Part shown: positions 51,754 through 59,677 of the stretch, piece after piece | Layout of the letters: each line of letters starts with the position of its first letter | Numbering within the stretch: position 1 is the first letter of the stretch | Assembly (NCBI RefSeq): GCF_003946445.1 | Contig: NZ_RHOF01000001.1 | Coordinates: 1 to 64,000, forward strand | From: Loigolactobacillus jiayinensis | GTDB taxonomy: Bacteria; Bacillota; Bacilli; Lactobacillales; Lactobacillaceae | DNA length: 64,000 nt | Reading direction: 5' to 3' | Program-made: the position numbers and the translations under genes | The notes under the pieces: model-generated | Database searches by the model: none | Told to the model about the DNA's origin: nothing | What the model saw: the letters and a program-made list of their open reading frames with translations, nothing else

Positions 51754-51779
51754 AGTCAGTCAAGCGACTGGCTTTTTTT
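51754..51779 (+). terminator. Terminator of efp
   Basis: AGTCAGTC and GACTGGCT arms with a 4-base loop and T-run; the T-run reaches the stop codon of the convergent membrane gene. Confidence 0.8.
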
Positions 51780-52293
51780 AATACAACCAGAACCGGCTGA
51801 GGTTGTAGATGGCAAAACTCAACAAAATAATGCCATTACCGACGCCAACTAGCGCACTTTTGGCGGCCATTCGCCGGCATAAGGTGTAGATGCTGATACC
51901 AATCATTAATGCCGCTAAAATATAGAAACTGGGATCACGGAAAACAAATTGGAGCGCAATAAAATGGCTACCAACAACTAAACTGATCCAAGGCGCAATA
52001 TTTGCCGATTGTTGTTTTTTAGATAAAAGAAAGGCACCACCGCCGGCTAAAATCAGTTCTACCACAACGAAAATAAGGTACCCGTAATAGTTGAGCTGGT
52101 TAGTGAGCGCAGATGCCTGGTGCCAATGGTGGTAGCTAAGATAGCCGCTATAACAGGCGATTAAAAAAGCAATCCCACTAGCTATGGCAACTGGCCAGCG
52201 CCATTTTTGGGCGAGAGTTTCTTGTGCCCAGCCAAACCAAACAAAGCTAAACAAGCTAAAAATCGCAGCAGACATTAAATAATCACGAAGCAT
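51778..52293 (-). CDS. Integral membrane protein of unknown function
   Basis: A 171-residue protein with about five or six predicted transmembrane helices (for example SAAIFSLFSFVWFGWAQ, VAIASGIAFLIACYSGYL, YLIFVVVELILAGGGAFLL, FYILAALMIGISIYTL, GIILLSFAIYNLSRFW). No family is recognised. ATG at 52293 is chosen for GGGAGGTG upstream; the longer frame starting at 52395 has no ribosome site and runs into the divergent lipoprotein promoter. Convergent with efp. Confidence 0.75.
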   Translation of the reverse strand: MLRDYLMSAAIFSLFSFVWFGWAQETLAQKWRWPVAIASGIAFLIACYSGYLSYHHWHQASALTNQLNYYGYLIFVVVELILAGGGAFLLSKKQQSANIAPWISLVVGSHFIALQFVFRDPSFYILAALMIGISIYTLCRRMAAKSALVGVGNGIILLSFAIYNLSRFWLY

Positions 52294-52411
52294 CAGACCG
52301 CACCTCCCTAGGCTCAGCATAGCAATTTTGCTTAATCCTGACGAATAATATGCAAGCGTTATCCTAAAAATGTTAAAATAAAGATGAGATTGCAAGATGG
52401 GGTGGTTAATT

Positions 52412-53194
52412 TTGAAGCAGTGGATAAGTTGTGGTGTGGTTTTTTTGGCGGTAGTCGGGTTAGCTGGGTGCGGTCAGTCTAGTACTGATAACAGCAATCA
52501 GCAGACTAGCACGAAAAATTCCAGTTTGGCCGCAGAAAATGCGTCCATGAAAAGTGAACAGGCGGCGAGTTTGCAGGCAGAAAATTCTTCATTGAAGCAG
52601 GCACAACAAGCAACCAAAGAAGCTAGCAGTAGTACCACTACGGCTGATAGCGAGTCAAATAAAGCATCAATTCGGTTGACTGACGGGCAGAAAAGTAAAA
52701 TTAGTGCCGCTTTTTTGGCCTGGGCGAGTCGCCAAGCAGAGATCGGTAAAATGGCGGTCAGCGATTGGTATTTTGATCATGGTAGCGCAGGGCACGGTGA
52801 TTGGTATGCGCAAACGCCAGATGGTAAAGTGCAAGTACAGGATTTTGGCGTCCCTGGCGAAGCTGCATTTCCTATTCACGCAATCGGCGGCTGCGTTTTC
52901 TATAAAGCCAATGATGGCACGACCGGTTATGATAAATTATATACGGACTCCTTTGCCGCTAATTACACAACAAACATGGATTTCAGTCAGCCAGTCAGCA
53001 AATATTTGCTAGGCGATAATGGCGTGGTTTATGAGTTGAAAACTGGTAATGGTACTGCAGTTAGCACCAACACTGGTTTCGGTGAATATTCCGATGATGG
53101 GCAAGATGCTGGTGAAGTGGATCAAGACTTCAGCATTTCTCAAGATAAAGCTGCTCAGGTTGAGCTACGTGAATTATTAGCAATCTATCGGTAA
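52412..53194 (+). CDS. Secreted lipoprotein, DUF4767-like
   Basis: A 260-residue lipoprotein. The signal peptide ends in the lipobox LAGC with C20 as the lipidated residue, followed by a Ser/Thr/Asn-rich linker with coiled-coil-like repeats (AAENASMKSEQAASLQAENSSLKQAQQ, about 43-70). The folded C-terminal half (DWYFDHG..HGDWYAQTPDGKVQVQDFGVPGEAAFPIHAIGG) resembles the DUF4767 domain of lactic acid bacteria. TTG at 52412 follows GGGGTGG; the ATG at 52397 lies at that site and is rejected. Function unknown; anchored outside the membrane. Confidence 0.85.
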   Translation: MKQWISCGVVFLAVVGLAGCGQSSTDNSNQQTSTKNSSLAAENASMKSEQAASLQAENSSLKQAQQATKEASSSTTTADSESNKASIRLTDGQKSKISAAFLAWASRQAEIGKMAVSDWYFDHGSAGHGDWYAQTPDGKVQVQDFGVPGEAAFPIHAIGGCVFYKANDGTTGYDKLYTDSFAANYTTNMDFSQPVSKYLLGDNGVVYELKTGNGTAVSTNTGFGEYSDDGQDAGEVDQDFSISQDKAAQVELRELLAIYR

Positions 53195-53195
53195 A

Positions 53196-53226
53196 TAAAA
53201 ATCCGCCTATAATGGCGGATTTTTTA
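53196..53226. terminator. Convergent terminator
   Basis: AAATCCGCC and GGCGGATTT arms with T-run, between the lipoprotein and glpD genes. Confidence 0.8.
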
Positions 53227-53231
53227 AGTCC

Positions 53232-54905
53232 TTAGACTAATTGTGGTTGTTTAAAATGAGTCCGGATACTGATTTGATCCTCAACCTCAGTTTGCATAGC
53301 TTGCGTTGTTGCGGCATCCCATTGATAAAAATCTGCCATTTCTGCGATCACGGCGTCTTTAACCGCTAGCATATGATCAAAATCAAATAACATTTGGCTA
53401 CTACGACGGAGCAAGTAATCAATGGGGTGCAGTACCATTTCAGCTTGCAAACCATAAGTCAGCATGGCCATATCAACAGGTGCTAAGCCGTGGTGACTTG
53501 GTTGCTGCAAATTAGCGTAAATTTGCGCGACGTTAGTCCCATAACGATGAACTAATTTAGCCGCGGCAACTTCATTCAAACCGTAATCAGTGATACCTTG
53601 TTGAGTGGCACTGGTGATGAAACTATCGAAGCCGGCGCTACCGCCCATATCACCACCGCTTAATGGTAGTTTAACTGTTTTAGTAGCTTGGTAGTGATGG
53701 TCGGTTTCAGCAGCTAATTCGCGTGCCACGCGGTCAACAATTTTTTCAGCCATTTTACGGTAGCCAGTTAACTTGCCACCAGCAATTGAAAACAGACCGC
53801 TGGCGGAATGGAAAATTTCGTCTTTACGTGAAATTTCAGAAGGATCTTTGCCTTCTTCTTGGATCAATGGTCGTACGCCAGACCAAGCCGATTCAACGTC
53901 AGTGAGGTTTAATTCAGCTGGTAAGTCGAACATTTGATTGGCGGCATCGAGAATGTAGGTCACGTCTTCAGTCGTGATATCTGGTTCCTTGGGATTCTTA
54001 ACCCAGGTCGTATCAGTTGTGCCGACGTACGTTTTACCTTCTCTTGGCACAACGAACATCATGCGGCCATCGTTAAATGGGGTATCGAAGAAAACGGCAT
54101 TGGTAACCGGAAACTTAGCGTGATCGATGACGAGGTGTACACCTTTGGTTAAATGCAAATGTTTGCCTTGATTAGAACCGTCTAATTCACGTAACGTATC
54201 AACCCATGGTCCAGCGGCATTAACCACCTTACGGGCATGGATCTCGCCAGTCGCACCAGTGATAGTGTCAGTGAAAGCAACGCCGTTAATACGCTGTTGG
54301 TCATCGTAAAGTAGACTAGTGACTTTAGTGTAGTTGGCGATCAAAGCGCCTTTTTCGTGCGCTTTTTTAACCACTTCCAAAGTTAAGCGCGCGTCATCGG
54401 TGCGATATTCAACGTAAACACCAGTGCCTTTGAGGCCAGCACTTTTCAGATAAGGCTCGCGTTGCAAAGATTTAGCAGGAGGCAACATGAATTTACGCTC
54501 ACTTTTTTTGACCTTGGCTAGGCGGTCGTAGACATCCAGGCCAATGCCGGTGGTTAAGCTACCAAAAGTACCACCTTTATAGAAAGGTAACATCATCCAA
54601 ACAGGCGTCGTCACTTGTGGTGCATTTTCATACACGATTGCGCGCTCTTGACCAACTTCGGCCACTTCCTTGATGGCAAATTGCTTAAGATAGCGCAAAC
54701 CACCGTGAACTAATTTGGTTGAACGGCTAGAAGTGCCGGACGCAAAATCCCGCATTTCCAGTAAGCCGGTTTGTAAACCACGCGTTTGGGCATCAAGGGT
54801 GATACCGGAGCCCGTGATACCACCGCCGATAACTAAAATATCTAAAAGCTCAGTTTGCATTTTTGTTAAATTTGCTTGGCGTGTTTGGTTAGAAAAAGTC
54901 ATCAT
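53232..54905 (-). CDS. glpD: Glycerol-3-phosphate dehydrogenase/oxidase
   Basis: A 557-residue FAD enzyme oxidising glycerol 3-phosphate to dihydroxyacetone phosphate. FAD loop ILVIGGGITGSGITLDAQTRG (about 23-43), then RDFASGTSSRSTKLVHGGLRYL (52-73), the substrate and FAD signature of GlpD/GlpO. Length matches GlpD; the roughly 50-residue insertion of streptococcal GlpO is absent, yet many lactobacilli use such a protein as an oxidase, so electron acceptor (quinone or O2) is open. AGGAGG precedes the ATG. Strong promoter and a cre at the start of transcription imply catabolite repression. No glpK/glpF in the window. Confidence 0.94.
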   Translation of the reverse strand: MMTFSNQTRQANLTKMQTELLDILVIGGGITGSGITLDAQTRGLQTGLLEMRDFASGTSSRSTKLVHGGLRYLKQFAIKEVAEVGQERAIVYENAPQVTTPVWMMLPFYKGGTFGSLTTGIGLDVYDRLAKVKKSERKFMLPPAKSLQREPYLKSAGLKGTGVYVEYRTDDARLTLEVVKKAHEKGALIANYTKVTSLLYDDQQRINGVAFTDTITGATGEIHARKVVNAAGPWVDTLRELDGSNQGKHLHLTKGVHLVIDHAKFPVTNAVFFDTPFNDGRMMFVVPREGKTYVGTTDTTWVKNPKEPDITTEDVTYILDAANQMFDLPAELNLTDVESAWSGVRPLIQEEGKDPSEISRKDEIFHSASGLFSIAGGKLTGYRKMAEKIVDRVARELAAETDHHYQATKTVKLPLSGGDMGGSAGFDSFITSATQQGITDYGLNEVAAAKLVHRYGTNVAQIYANLQQPSHHGLAPVDMAMLTYGLQAEMVLHPIDYLLRRSSQMLFDFDHMLAVKDAVIAEMADFYQWDAATTQAMQTEVEDQISIRTHFKQPQLV

Positions 54906-54922
54906 CGATTCCTCCTAAATTT

Positions 54923-54936
54923 AGAAAGCGCTTTCC
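54923..54936 (-). promoter_or_regulatory. cre site (CcpA) of glpD
   Basis: On the minus strand GGAAAGCGCTTTCT matches cre with one mismatch and lies directly at the predicted transcription start, a repressing position. Confidence 0.75.
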
Positions 54937-54945
54937 TTTTTAATG

Positions 54946-54974
54946 AAATTAACATGGTTAGCCCCAGCTGTCAA
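54946..54974 (-). promoter_or_regulatory. glpD promoter
   Basis: On the minus strand a consensus TTGACA (54969-54974) and TAATTT (54946-54951) are 17 bases apart, about 40 bases before the glpD start. Confidence 0.7.
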
Positions 54975-55150
54975 TAGGTAAGAAATCCGTTATGCTAAGT
55001 GTTTAGCGGACTTTTTTCACAAGCGCTGATTGGGCGGTGAACAAAATCGGTTATAACACAAAAGCCAATTTCACAAATTATCACAAAATATATATAAAAA
55101 AATATATAAAATTTATGCATCTAATTTCAGCATCATGGTATTCTAAAGGC

Positions 55151-55169
55151 GTACTAACTTTTAGGTAAC
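55151..55169 (+). promoter_or_regulatory. Candidate HxlR-like operator upstream of the SDR gene
   Basis: GTACTAACTTTTAGGTAAC is an imperfect palindrome similar in layout to ACTTACTTTTAGTAAGT before the LLM operon (TAC/TAA-CTTTTAG-TAA core). It sits 23 bases before the coding start. Confidence 0.35.
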
Positions 55170-55191
55170 TTAGAATGAAGGATGATGTCGA

Positions 55192-55914
55192 ATGCAGACT
55201 TTACAAAATAAACGTGTTTTAGTGCTTGGTGGGACTTCTGGTTTTGGTGAGGAAGTCGCTCGGCAAGCGCTGCAGCAAGATGCCCAAGTGATGATCGTTG
55301 GCCGTGATCCAGAGCGCTTCCAACAGGCGCTAGGGCGCTTAATGGCAATCGGGCGCGTGGCAGGGCAAACATTTGATGTGCGGGATGAGGCGGCGTTAGC
55401 GACTTACTTGTCGCAAGTTGGCCCCGTGGATCATATTGTATCGATGGTTGGTGGTGCACTGAGTGGCGGCTTCTTAGATACGCCATTAGCAGAAATTCGC
55501 GCTGCAGTAGAAGCTAAGTTTTTTACTAACGTGCTGATTGCTCAGCAAGCGGCTAAACATCTGGCACCAAATGGTAGCTTAATTTTTACAGCTGGTGCAG
55601 GTGGGCACCCGCATGATGCGTCAGGCGCAATCGTCGGTAATCAGGCAATTCAAACGTTGGTACAAGGTTTAGCGGTTGAGCTGGCGCCGCGCCAACGCGC
55701 CAACGCAGTAGCACCAACCTGGACACCAACTGGCTTGTGGCGTGGCCTAACACCGGAACAGTTACAACAAAATCAAGCGGCAACAGAAGCACAAATTCCG
55801 CTTCGGCGTGTTGCCACAGTTACAGAAGTAGCCAGTGCCTATCTTTATTTAATGCAGAATACTTACGTCACTGGGCAAGTTCTAGCAGTGGACGGTGGCT
55901 TTTCTTTAGTTTAA
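55192..55914 (+). CDS. Short-chain dehydrogenase lacking the YXXXK motif
   Basis: A 240-residue SDR with a classical fold: the cofactor loop VLVLGGTSGFGEEVARQ (9-25), NNAG-like SMVGGAL, and C-terminal VTGQVLAVDGGFSLV. However, where active SDRs have S...YXXXK, this protein reads FTAGAGGHPHDASGAIVGNQAIQTL: Tyr and Lys are absent. It is probably not a normal oxidoreductase and could be a binding or regulatory SDR. AAGGATGATGTCGA precedes the ATG, with an HxlR-like palindrome upstream. Single gene between glpD and a small membrane gene. Confidence 0.85.
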   Translation: MQTLQNKRVLVLGGTSGFGEEVARQALQQDAQVMIVGRDPERFQQALGRLMAIGRVAGQTFDVRDEAALATYLSQVGPVDHIVSMVGGALSGGFLDTPLAEIRAAVEAKFFTNVLIAQQAAKHLAPNGSLIFTAGAGGHPHDASGAIVGNQAIQTLVQGLAVELAPRQRANAVAPTWTPTGLWRGLTPEQLQQNQAATEAQIPLRRVATVTEVASAYLYLMQNTYVTGQVLAVDGGFSLV

Positions 55915-56009
55915 GGTGTGGTTTGAAATGCACTAGGAAGTTACGTGCTTGAATGCAGTGTTAGTGCGGCATTAATTGACTAATGTGTTTAAAAAAAGGG
56001 AGGATAATG

Positions 56010-56129
56010 ATGGCAAGTAAGCATGAATTATGGTTGAAGCGATTGGCCTTGGGTTTGAGTTTAGTTAATGTTAATGTGGCGCTATTCAGTTATTTGTTGA
56101 CCAAACGGCGGGTGCGTAAAACTAAGTGA
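56010..56129 (+). CDS. 39-residue single-span membrane protein
   Basis: A short frame with GGGAGG six bases before ATG. The product MASKHELWLKRLALGLSLVN has one hydrophobic helix (about 12-30) and a basic C-terminal tail (TKRRVRKTK). No family is recognised. The arrangement (helix followed by a strongly basic tail) resembles small membrane peptides and toxins of the cell envelope, but nothing points to one family. Isolated between the SDR gene and trmL. Confidence 0.6.
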   Translation: MASKHELWLKRLALGLSLVNVNVALFSYLLTKRRVRKTK

Positions 56130-56267
56130 GTTGTCATTTGATTCGCCCGCTAAAAGTTTGGATAGCTATAACTTTAACAATTAATTTTGTAACACGTTAC
56201 AATTGTGGTGATTTACCGCAACTATAGCGTGTTTTTTGTAATCTCTGCCTTATTCACAAGCTTTAGT

Positions 56268-56297
56268 TTGAAATCTACCCCTTGCTATCGTTATAAT
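56268..56297 (+). promoter_or_regulatory. trmL promoter
   Basis: TTGAAA (56268-56273) and TATAAT (56292-56297) with an 18-base spacer, 40 bases before the trmL start. Confidence 0.7.
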
Positions 56298-56336
56298 AGG
56301 GTCTATGCAATTTACGAAGAAAAGGAAGTAACAAAA

Positions 56337-56846
56337 TTGACTAACCACATTGCTTTATATGAACCATTGATGCCAGCCAACACTGGCAATATTGCGCGGA
56401 CTTGTGCGGCCACTGACACGCATTTACATTTGATTGAACCTTTAGGCTTTTCTACTGATGATAAGCACATGAAGCGGGCTGGCTTGGACTACTGGGAAAA
56501 AGTCGATATTACTTATCATGAAAGCTTAGACGCATTTATGGCTTCATTGCCAGCTGATGCGCGCCTCTATTTGATCAGTAAGTTCTCATCAAAAGCTTAT
56601 ACTGACATTGATTATACTGACACCAACTTAGATCATTACTTCTTGTTTGGTAAGGAAACCACTGGCCTACCGGAACCGTTTATGCGTGAAAATCCTGAAA
56701 AAGCGCTGCGGATCCCGATGACTGAAAATGTCCGTGCTTTGAATTTGTCTAATTCAGCGGCAATCATTATTTATGAAGCTTTGCGCCAACAAGCCTTTAC
56801 GGGCTTAGAACGCGCACATCGTTATGAACATGATAAATTAAAGTAG
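56337..56846 (+). CDS. trmL: tRNA (cytidine/uridine-34-2'-O)-methyltransferase
   Basis: A 169-residue SPOUT methyltransferase modifying the wobble base of tRNA-Leu. N-terminal ALYEPLMPANTGNIARTCAATDTHLHLIEPLGF (about 5-37), then FLFGKETTGLPEPFM (about 95-109) and RIPMTENVRALNLSNSAAIIIYEALRQ (about 119-145), which form the trefoil knot and bind SAM. TTG at 56337 follows AAAGGAAG; the frame extends to 56205 but that part is upstream of the promoter. Likely transcribed with topB 62 bases downstream. Confidence 0.94.
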   Translation: MTNHIALYEPLMPANTGNIARTCAATDTHLHLIEPLGFSTDDKHMKRAGLDYWEKVDITYHESLDAFMASLPADARLYLISKFSSKAYTDIDYTDTNLDHYFLFGKETTGLPEPFMRENPEKALRIPMTENVRALNLSNSAAIIIYEALRQQAFTGLERAHRYEHDKLK

Positions 56847-56908
56847 TATTACTTCATTTTTAAACAGAAACTGCCACAACGTGTTTCAATTAGCAGATGG
56901 GAGTATTA

Positions 56909-58963
56909 ATGAAAACATTAGTTATTGCCGAAAAACCGAGCGTCGCAGAATCATTGGCGCGTGTGTTAAAGGCGACACAAAAAAATCGTCATTACTATAG
57001 TGGTGATGATTATATTGTAACTTGGTCGTTGGGCCATTTATTGACACTTAAAATGCCGGAAGATTATAAACACGAATGGCAGGAGTGGTCAATGGACACT
57101 TTGCCGCTGATTCCGGAGAAAATGCAGATCAAGCCGTTGCCAAAAACACGACCACAGTTAAAAGCAATCGGTGAATTGGCTAAGCGCAAAGATATTGGCT
57201 CAGCCGTGATTGCCACCGATGCTGGGCGTGAAGGTGAATTAGTTGCGCGCTGGATCTTAGACTATTTAAAATTCAAGAAGCCGGTGCAACGCCTATGGAT
57301 CTCGTCACAAACTGACAAAGCAGTCCGTGATGGTTTCGCGCATTTACGGCCAGGTAAGGATTACGATAATCTTTATGCAGCAGCACAAGCACGCGCAGCT
57401 GCCGACTGGTTGGTTGGGCTAAACGTCACCCGCGCTTTAACTGTGAAATATAATGATAGTTTAGCGGCTGGGCGCGTACAGACGCCAACACTAGGCTTAG
57501 TCGCAGCCCAAGCGGATAAAATCAGTCATTTCAAGCCAGAAACGTACTACACATTGAGTTTGCAGACTAAACACGGTGAGGCACAACTTAGCGGTAATCC
57601 GCATTTGGCACTGGCAGCGGCACAAAAGCAGCAAAAACAGTTGCAAGCGGCTAGTTACAAAATTACTGCTGTGAAAGAAAAAAGTAAGCAGCAAAAGGCG
57701 CCATTACCTTATGATCTAACCGAATTACAAAAGGATGCCAATCAGCGATTCCAATTTTCCGCAAAAAAGACGTTGACGTTATTGCAAACTTTGTATGAAC
57801 GTTACAAGGTGGTCACTTATCCACGGACTGATTCAAAGTATTTGACCAGCGATTTGAAGGCAACGATGACTGAACGTTTAGCTGCAGTCAGTCGCTATGA
57901 ACCAATGGCTAAACCACTGGCCGGTAAAAAAGCGCCAGTTATGCAGCAAAGTGTTTTTAATGATGCTAAAGTGACTGATCATTATGGCTTGATTCCTACC
58001 GAGCAAATGCCGCAACCGGAACTCTTTTCCAGCGATGAAAAGCGCATCTACGATATGATACTTGGGCGCTTTATTGGGCTATTTTTGCCGAATTATGTTG
58101 AAACGCAATTTACGTATCAGTTAAGCGGTGGTTTTGTGTTGAAACAAATGCAGATCACGCAGACTGGTTTCAAATACGATTTAGCAACGACAACAGTGAC
58201 GCCATTAAAGGTGGGGGCGCAGTTACAAGGAACTGTTGATTTAAACAAACAGTTGACGCAAGCGCCAAAACCGTTAAGTGAAGCCAATTTACTAGTACAA
58301 ATGGAGAAAAAAGGGTTAGGTACACCAGCTACGCGTGCTGAAATCATCGAAAAGTTGGTTAATTCTGGCTTGATGGAGCGTGTTGGCACGCATTTAGCAG
58401 TGACGCCAAAAGGGCAACAATTGTTGAAGCTAGTTAATCCACGGCTGACTACACCAGATTTAACCGCTAAGTGGGAACAACAGCTGGAACAGATCGCTCA
58501 AGGTAAATTGGCGAAAAAAGACTTCATTCAGCAAATTCAGCAAGCTACAACTGATCTAGTTAAGGAAGTTAAGCGCAGTTCGGCAGATTATAAGGACTTT
58601 AATTTAACCATGAAGGTTTGTCCTAAATGTGGGGCTAAATTGCGCGAAAAATCAACCCGCAATGGTGTTTTGCTGGTCTGCAGCAATACGAACTGTGATT
58701 ACTACCGCCGCCGTGATCCCAAGGTCACTAACCATCGCTGTCCACAATGTCACAAAAAAATGGTGTTATTGTCTGGTGAAAAAGGCGATTACTTTAAGTG
58801 TACGCATTGTAATATCACTGAAAAAGTCGGTGACGTTAAAGGCAAGAAACGGATGAACAAGCATGAAGAACGGCGCTTGTTACAAAAAGTTAATCAAGAA
58901 GATGAACCAGGCGAAAGCGCTCTAGCTCAAGCCTTGAAAGCCGCAATGGGCAAACAGGATTAA
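56909..58963 (+). CDS. topB: DNA topoisomerase III
   Basis: A 684-residue type IA topoisomerase that unlinks DNA in recombination and replication. TOPRIM start KTLVIAEKPSVAESLARVL and DAGREGELVARWI (about 105-117); catalytic Tyr is Y304 in VVTYPRTDSKYL; GRVQTPTLGLV and GLGTPATRAEIIEKL are type IA motifs. The C terminus carries two zinc fingers (CPKCGAKL...CSNTNC and CPQCHKKM...CTHC) and a basic tail. ATG at 56909 is chosen for GGGAG upstream. Confidence 0.95.
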   Translation: MKTLVIAEKPSVAESLARVLKATQKNRHYYSGDDYIVTWSLGHLLTLKMPEDYKHEWQEWSMDTLPLIPEKMQIKPLPKTRPQLKAIGELAKRKDIGSAVIATDAGREGELVARWILDYLKFKKPVQRLWISSQTDKAVRDGFAHLRPGKDYDNLYAAAQARAAADWLVGLNVTRALTVKYNDSLAAGRVQTPTLGLVAAQADKISHFKPETYYTLSLQTKHGEAQLSGNPHLALAAAQKQQKQLQAASYKITAVKEKSKQQKAPLPYDLTELQKDANQRFQFSAKKTLTLLQTLYERYKVVTYPRTDSKYLTSDLKATMTERLAAVSRYEPMAKPLAGKKAPVMQQSVFNDAKVTDHYGLIPTEQMPQPELFSSDEKRIYDMILGRFIGLFLPNYVETQFTYQLSGGFVLKQMQITQTGFKYDLATTTVTPLKVGAQLQGTVDLNKQLTQAPKPLSEANLLVQMEKKGLGTPATRAEIIEKLVNSGLMERVGTHLAVTPKGQQLLKLVNPRLTTPDLTAKWEQQLEQIAQGKLAKKDFIQQIQQATTDLVKEVKRSSADYKDFNLTMKVCPKCGAKLREKSTRNGVLLVCSNTNCDYYRRRDPKVTNHRCPQCHKKMVLLSGEKGDYFKCTHCNITEKVGDVKGKKRMNKHEERRLLQKVNQEDEPGESALAQALKAAMGKQD

Positions 58964-59113
58964 CTAGTAAGTGACGCAAAAGTCTACTTTTTAGACATGT
59001 TTGCAGCGCATTGCTTGGTATAGCAATTTCAAGACATCACGTAGTTGTTTGTTGACGAATTTAGCAGAAGGTTGCAGTCAGAGTTAGCACACCCTTAGAA
59101 GGAGGCATTTTTT

Positions 59114-59542
59114 ATGAAAACTAATCGTGAACCAGTAGTGGTCGAACAGTTTCATTACGATCGCGTGGCCCCAGATACACCACCAAAAACCGATGTTCAA
59201 GTCAATATTAATGAAGTGACGGCAACTGGCGAAGGTGCTGATGAAATGATGGCCAAAGGCAAAATCTTTCAGTTTGCGGTACCTTTTGAAGTTGTTTTGG
59301 ATAGCTTTGCGGTCAGCGGCAAAATGACCCAAATTATTCAACTGCTGGACTTTACTGGTGCGCCGGATGATTTAGCGGCGGCAGAGATGCAACGTTTGTC
59401 GCGACCGTTAGTTGAATATATTGAAACATTAACGTATCAAGTAACGGCAGTAACTTTAGATCAGGGCGTACAACTAGATTTTCATCCCGAAGATGCTAGT
59501 AGTGATGAGGCAACTGAAAAAATCACACCTGCCGATAAATAA
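59114..59542 (+). CDS. DUF1149 family protein
   Basis: A 142-residue cytoplasmic protein of the DUF1149 family found throughout Lactobacillales, often next to ftsK. REPVVVEQFHYDRVAP at the N terminus and the central FQFAVPFEVVLDSFAVSGKMTQIIQLLDF, which recalls a SecB-like fold, are typical. Function unknown; chaperone-like binding is inferred from the fold. GGAGG is nine bases before the ATG. Followed by a terminator and ftsK. Confidence 0.87.
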   Translation: MKTNREPVVVEQFHYDRVAPDTPPKTDVQVNINEVTATGEGADEMMAKGKIFQFAVPFEVVLDSFAVSGKMTQIIQLLDFTGAPDDLAAAEMQRLSRPLVEYIETLTYQVTAVTLDQGVQLDFHPEDASSDEATEKITPADK

Positions 59543-59548
59543 TGGGGA

Positions 59549-59592
59549 AGCTTTAGTTGGTTTAGTCGATGACTGATCAACTAGGGCTTTTT
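59549..59592 (+). terminator. Terminator after the DUF1149 gene
   Basis: AGCTTTAGTTG and CAACTAGGGCT pair (two wobbles) followed by TTTTT. Confidence 0.65.
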
Positions 59593-59677
59593 GTATTTTC
59601 AGTAACTTACGACCCAAGCAAACAAAAGTTTGTGTATAATGGGTAGAGAAGTCTTTTCAAGAAAGTAGGTGTGTTAA

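Noticed and set aside
55075-55125. AT-rich tract as a replication origin or DNA-unwinding element
   Set aside because: No DnaA-box cluster or dnaA/repA-type gene accompanies it; it is simply an AT-rich intergenic tract upstream of the SDR gene.
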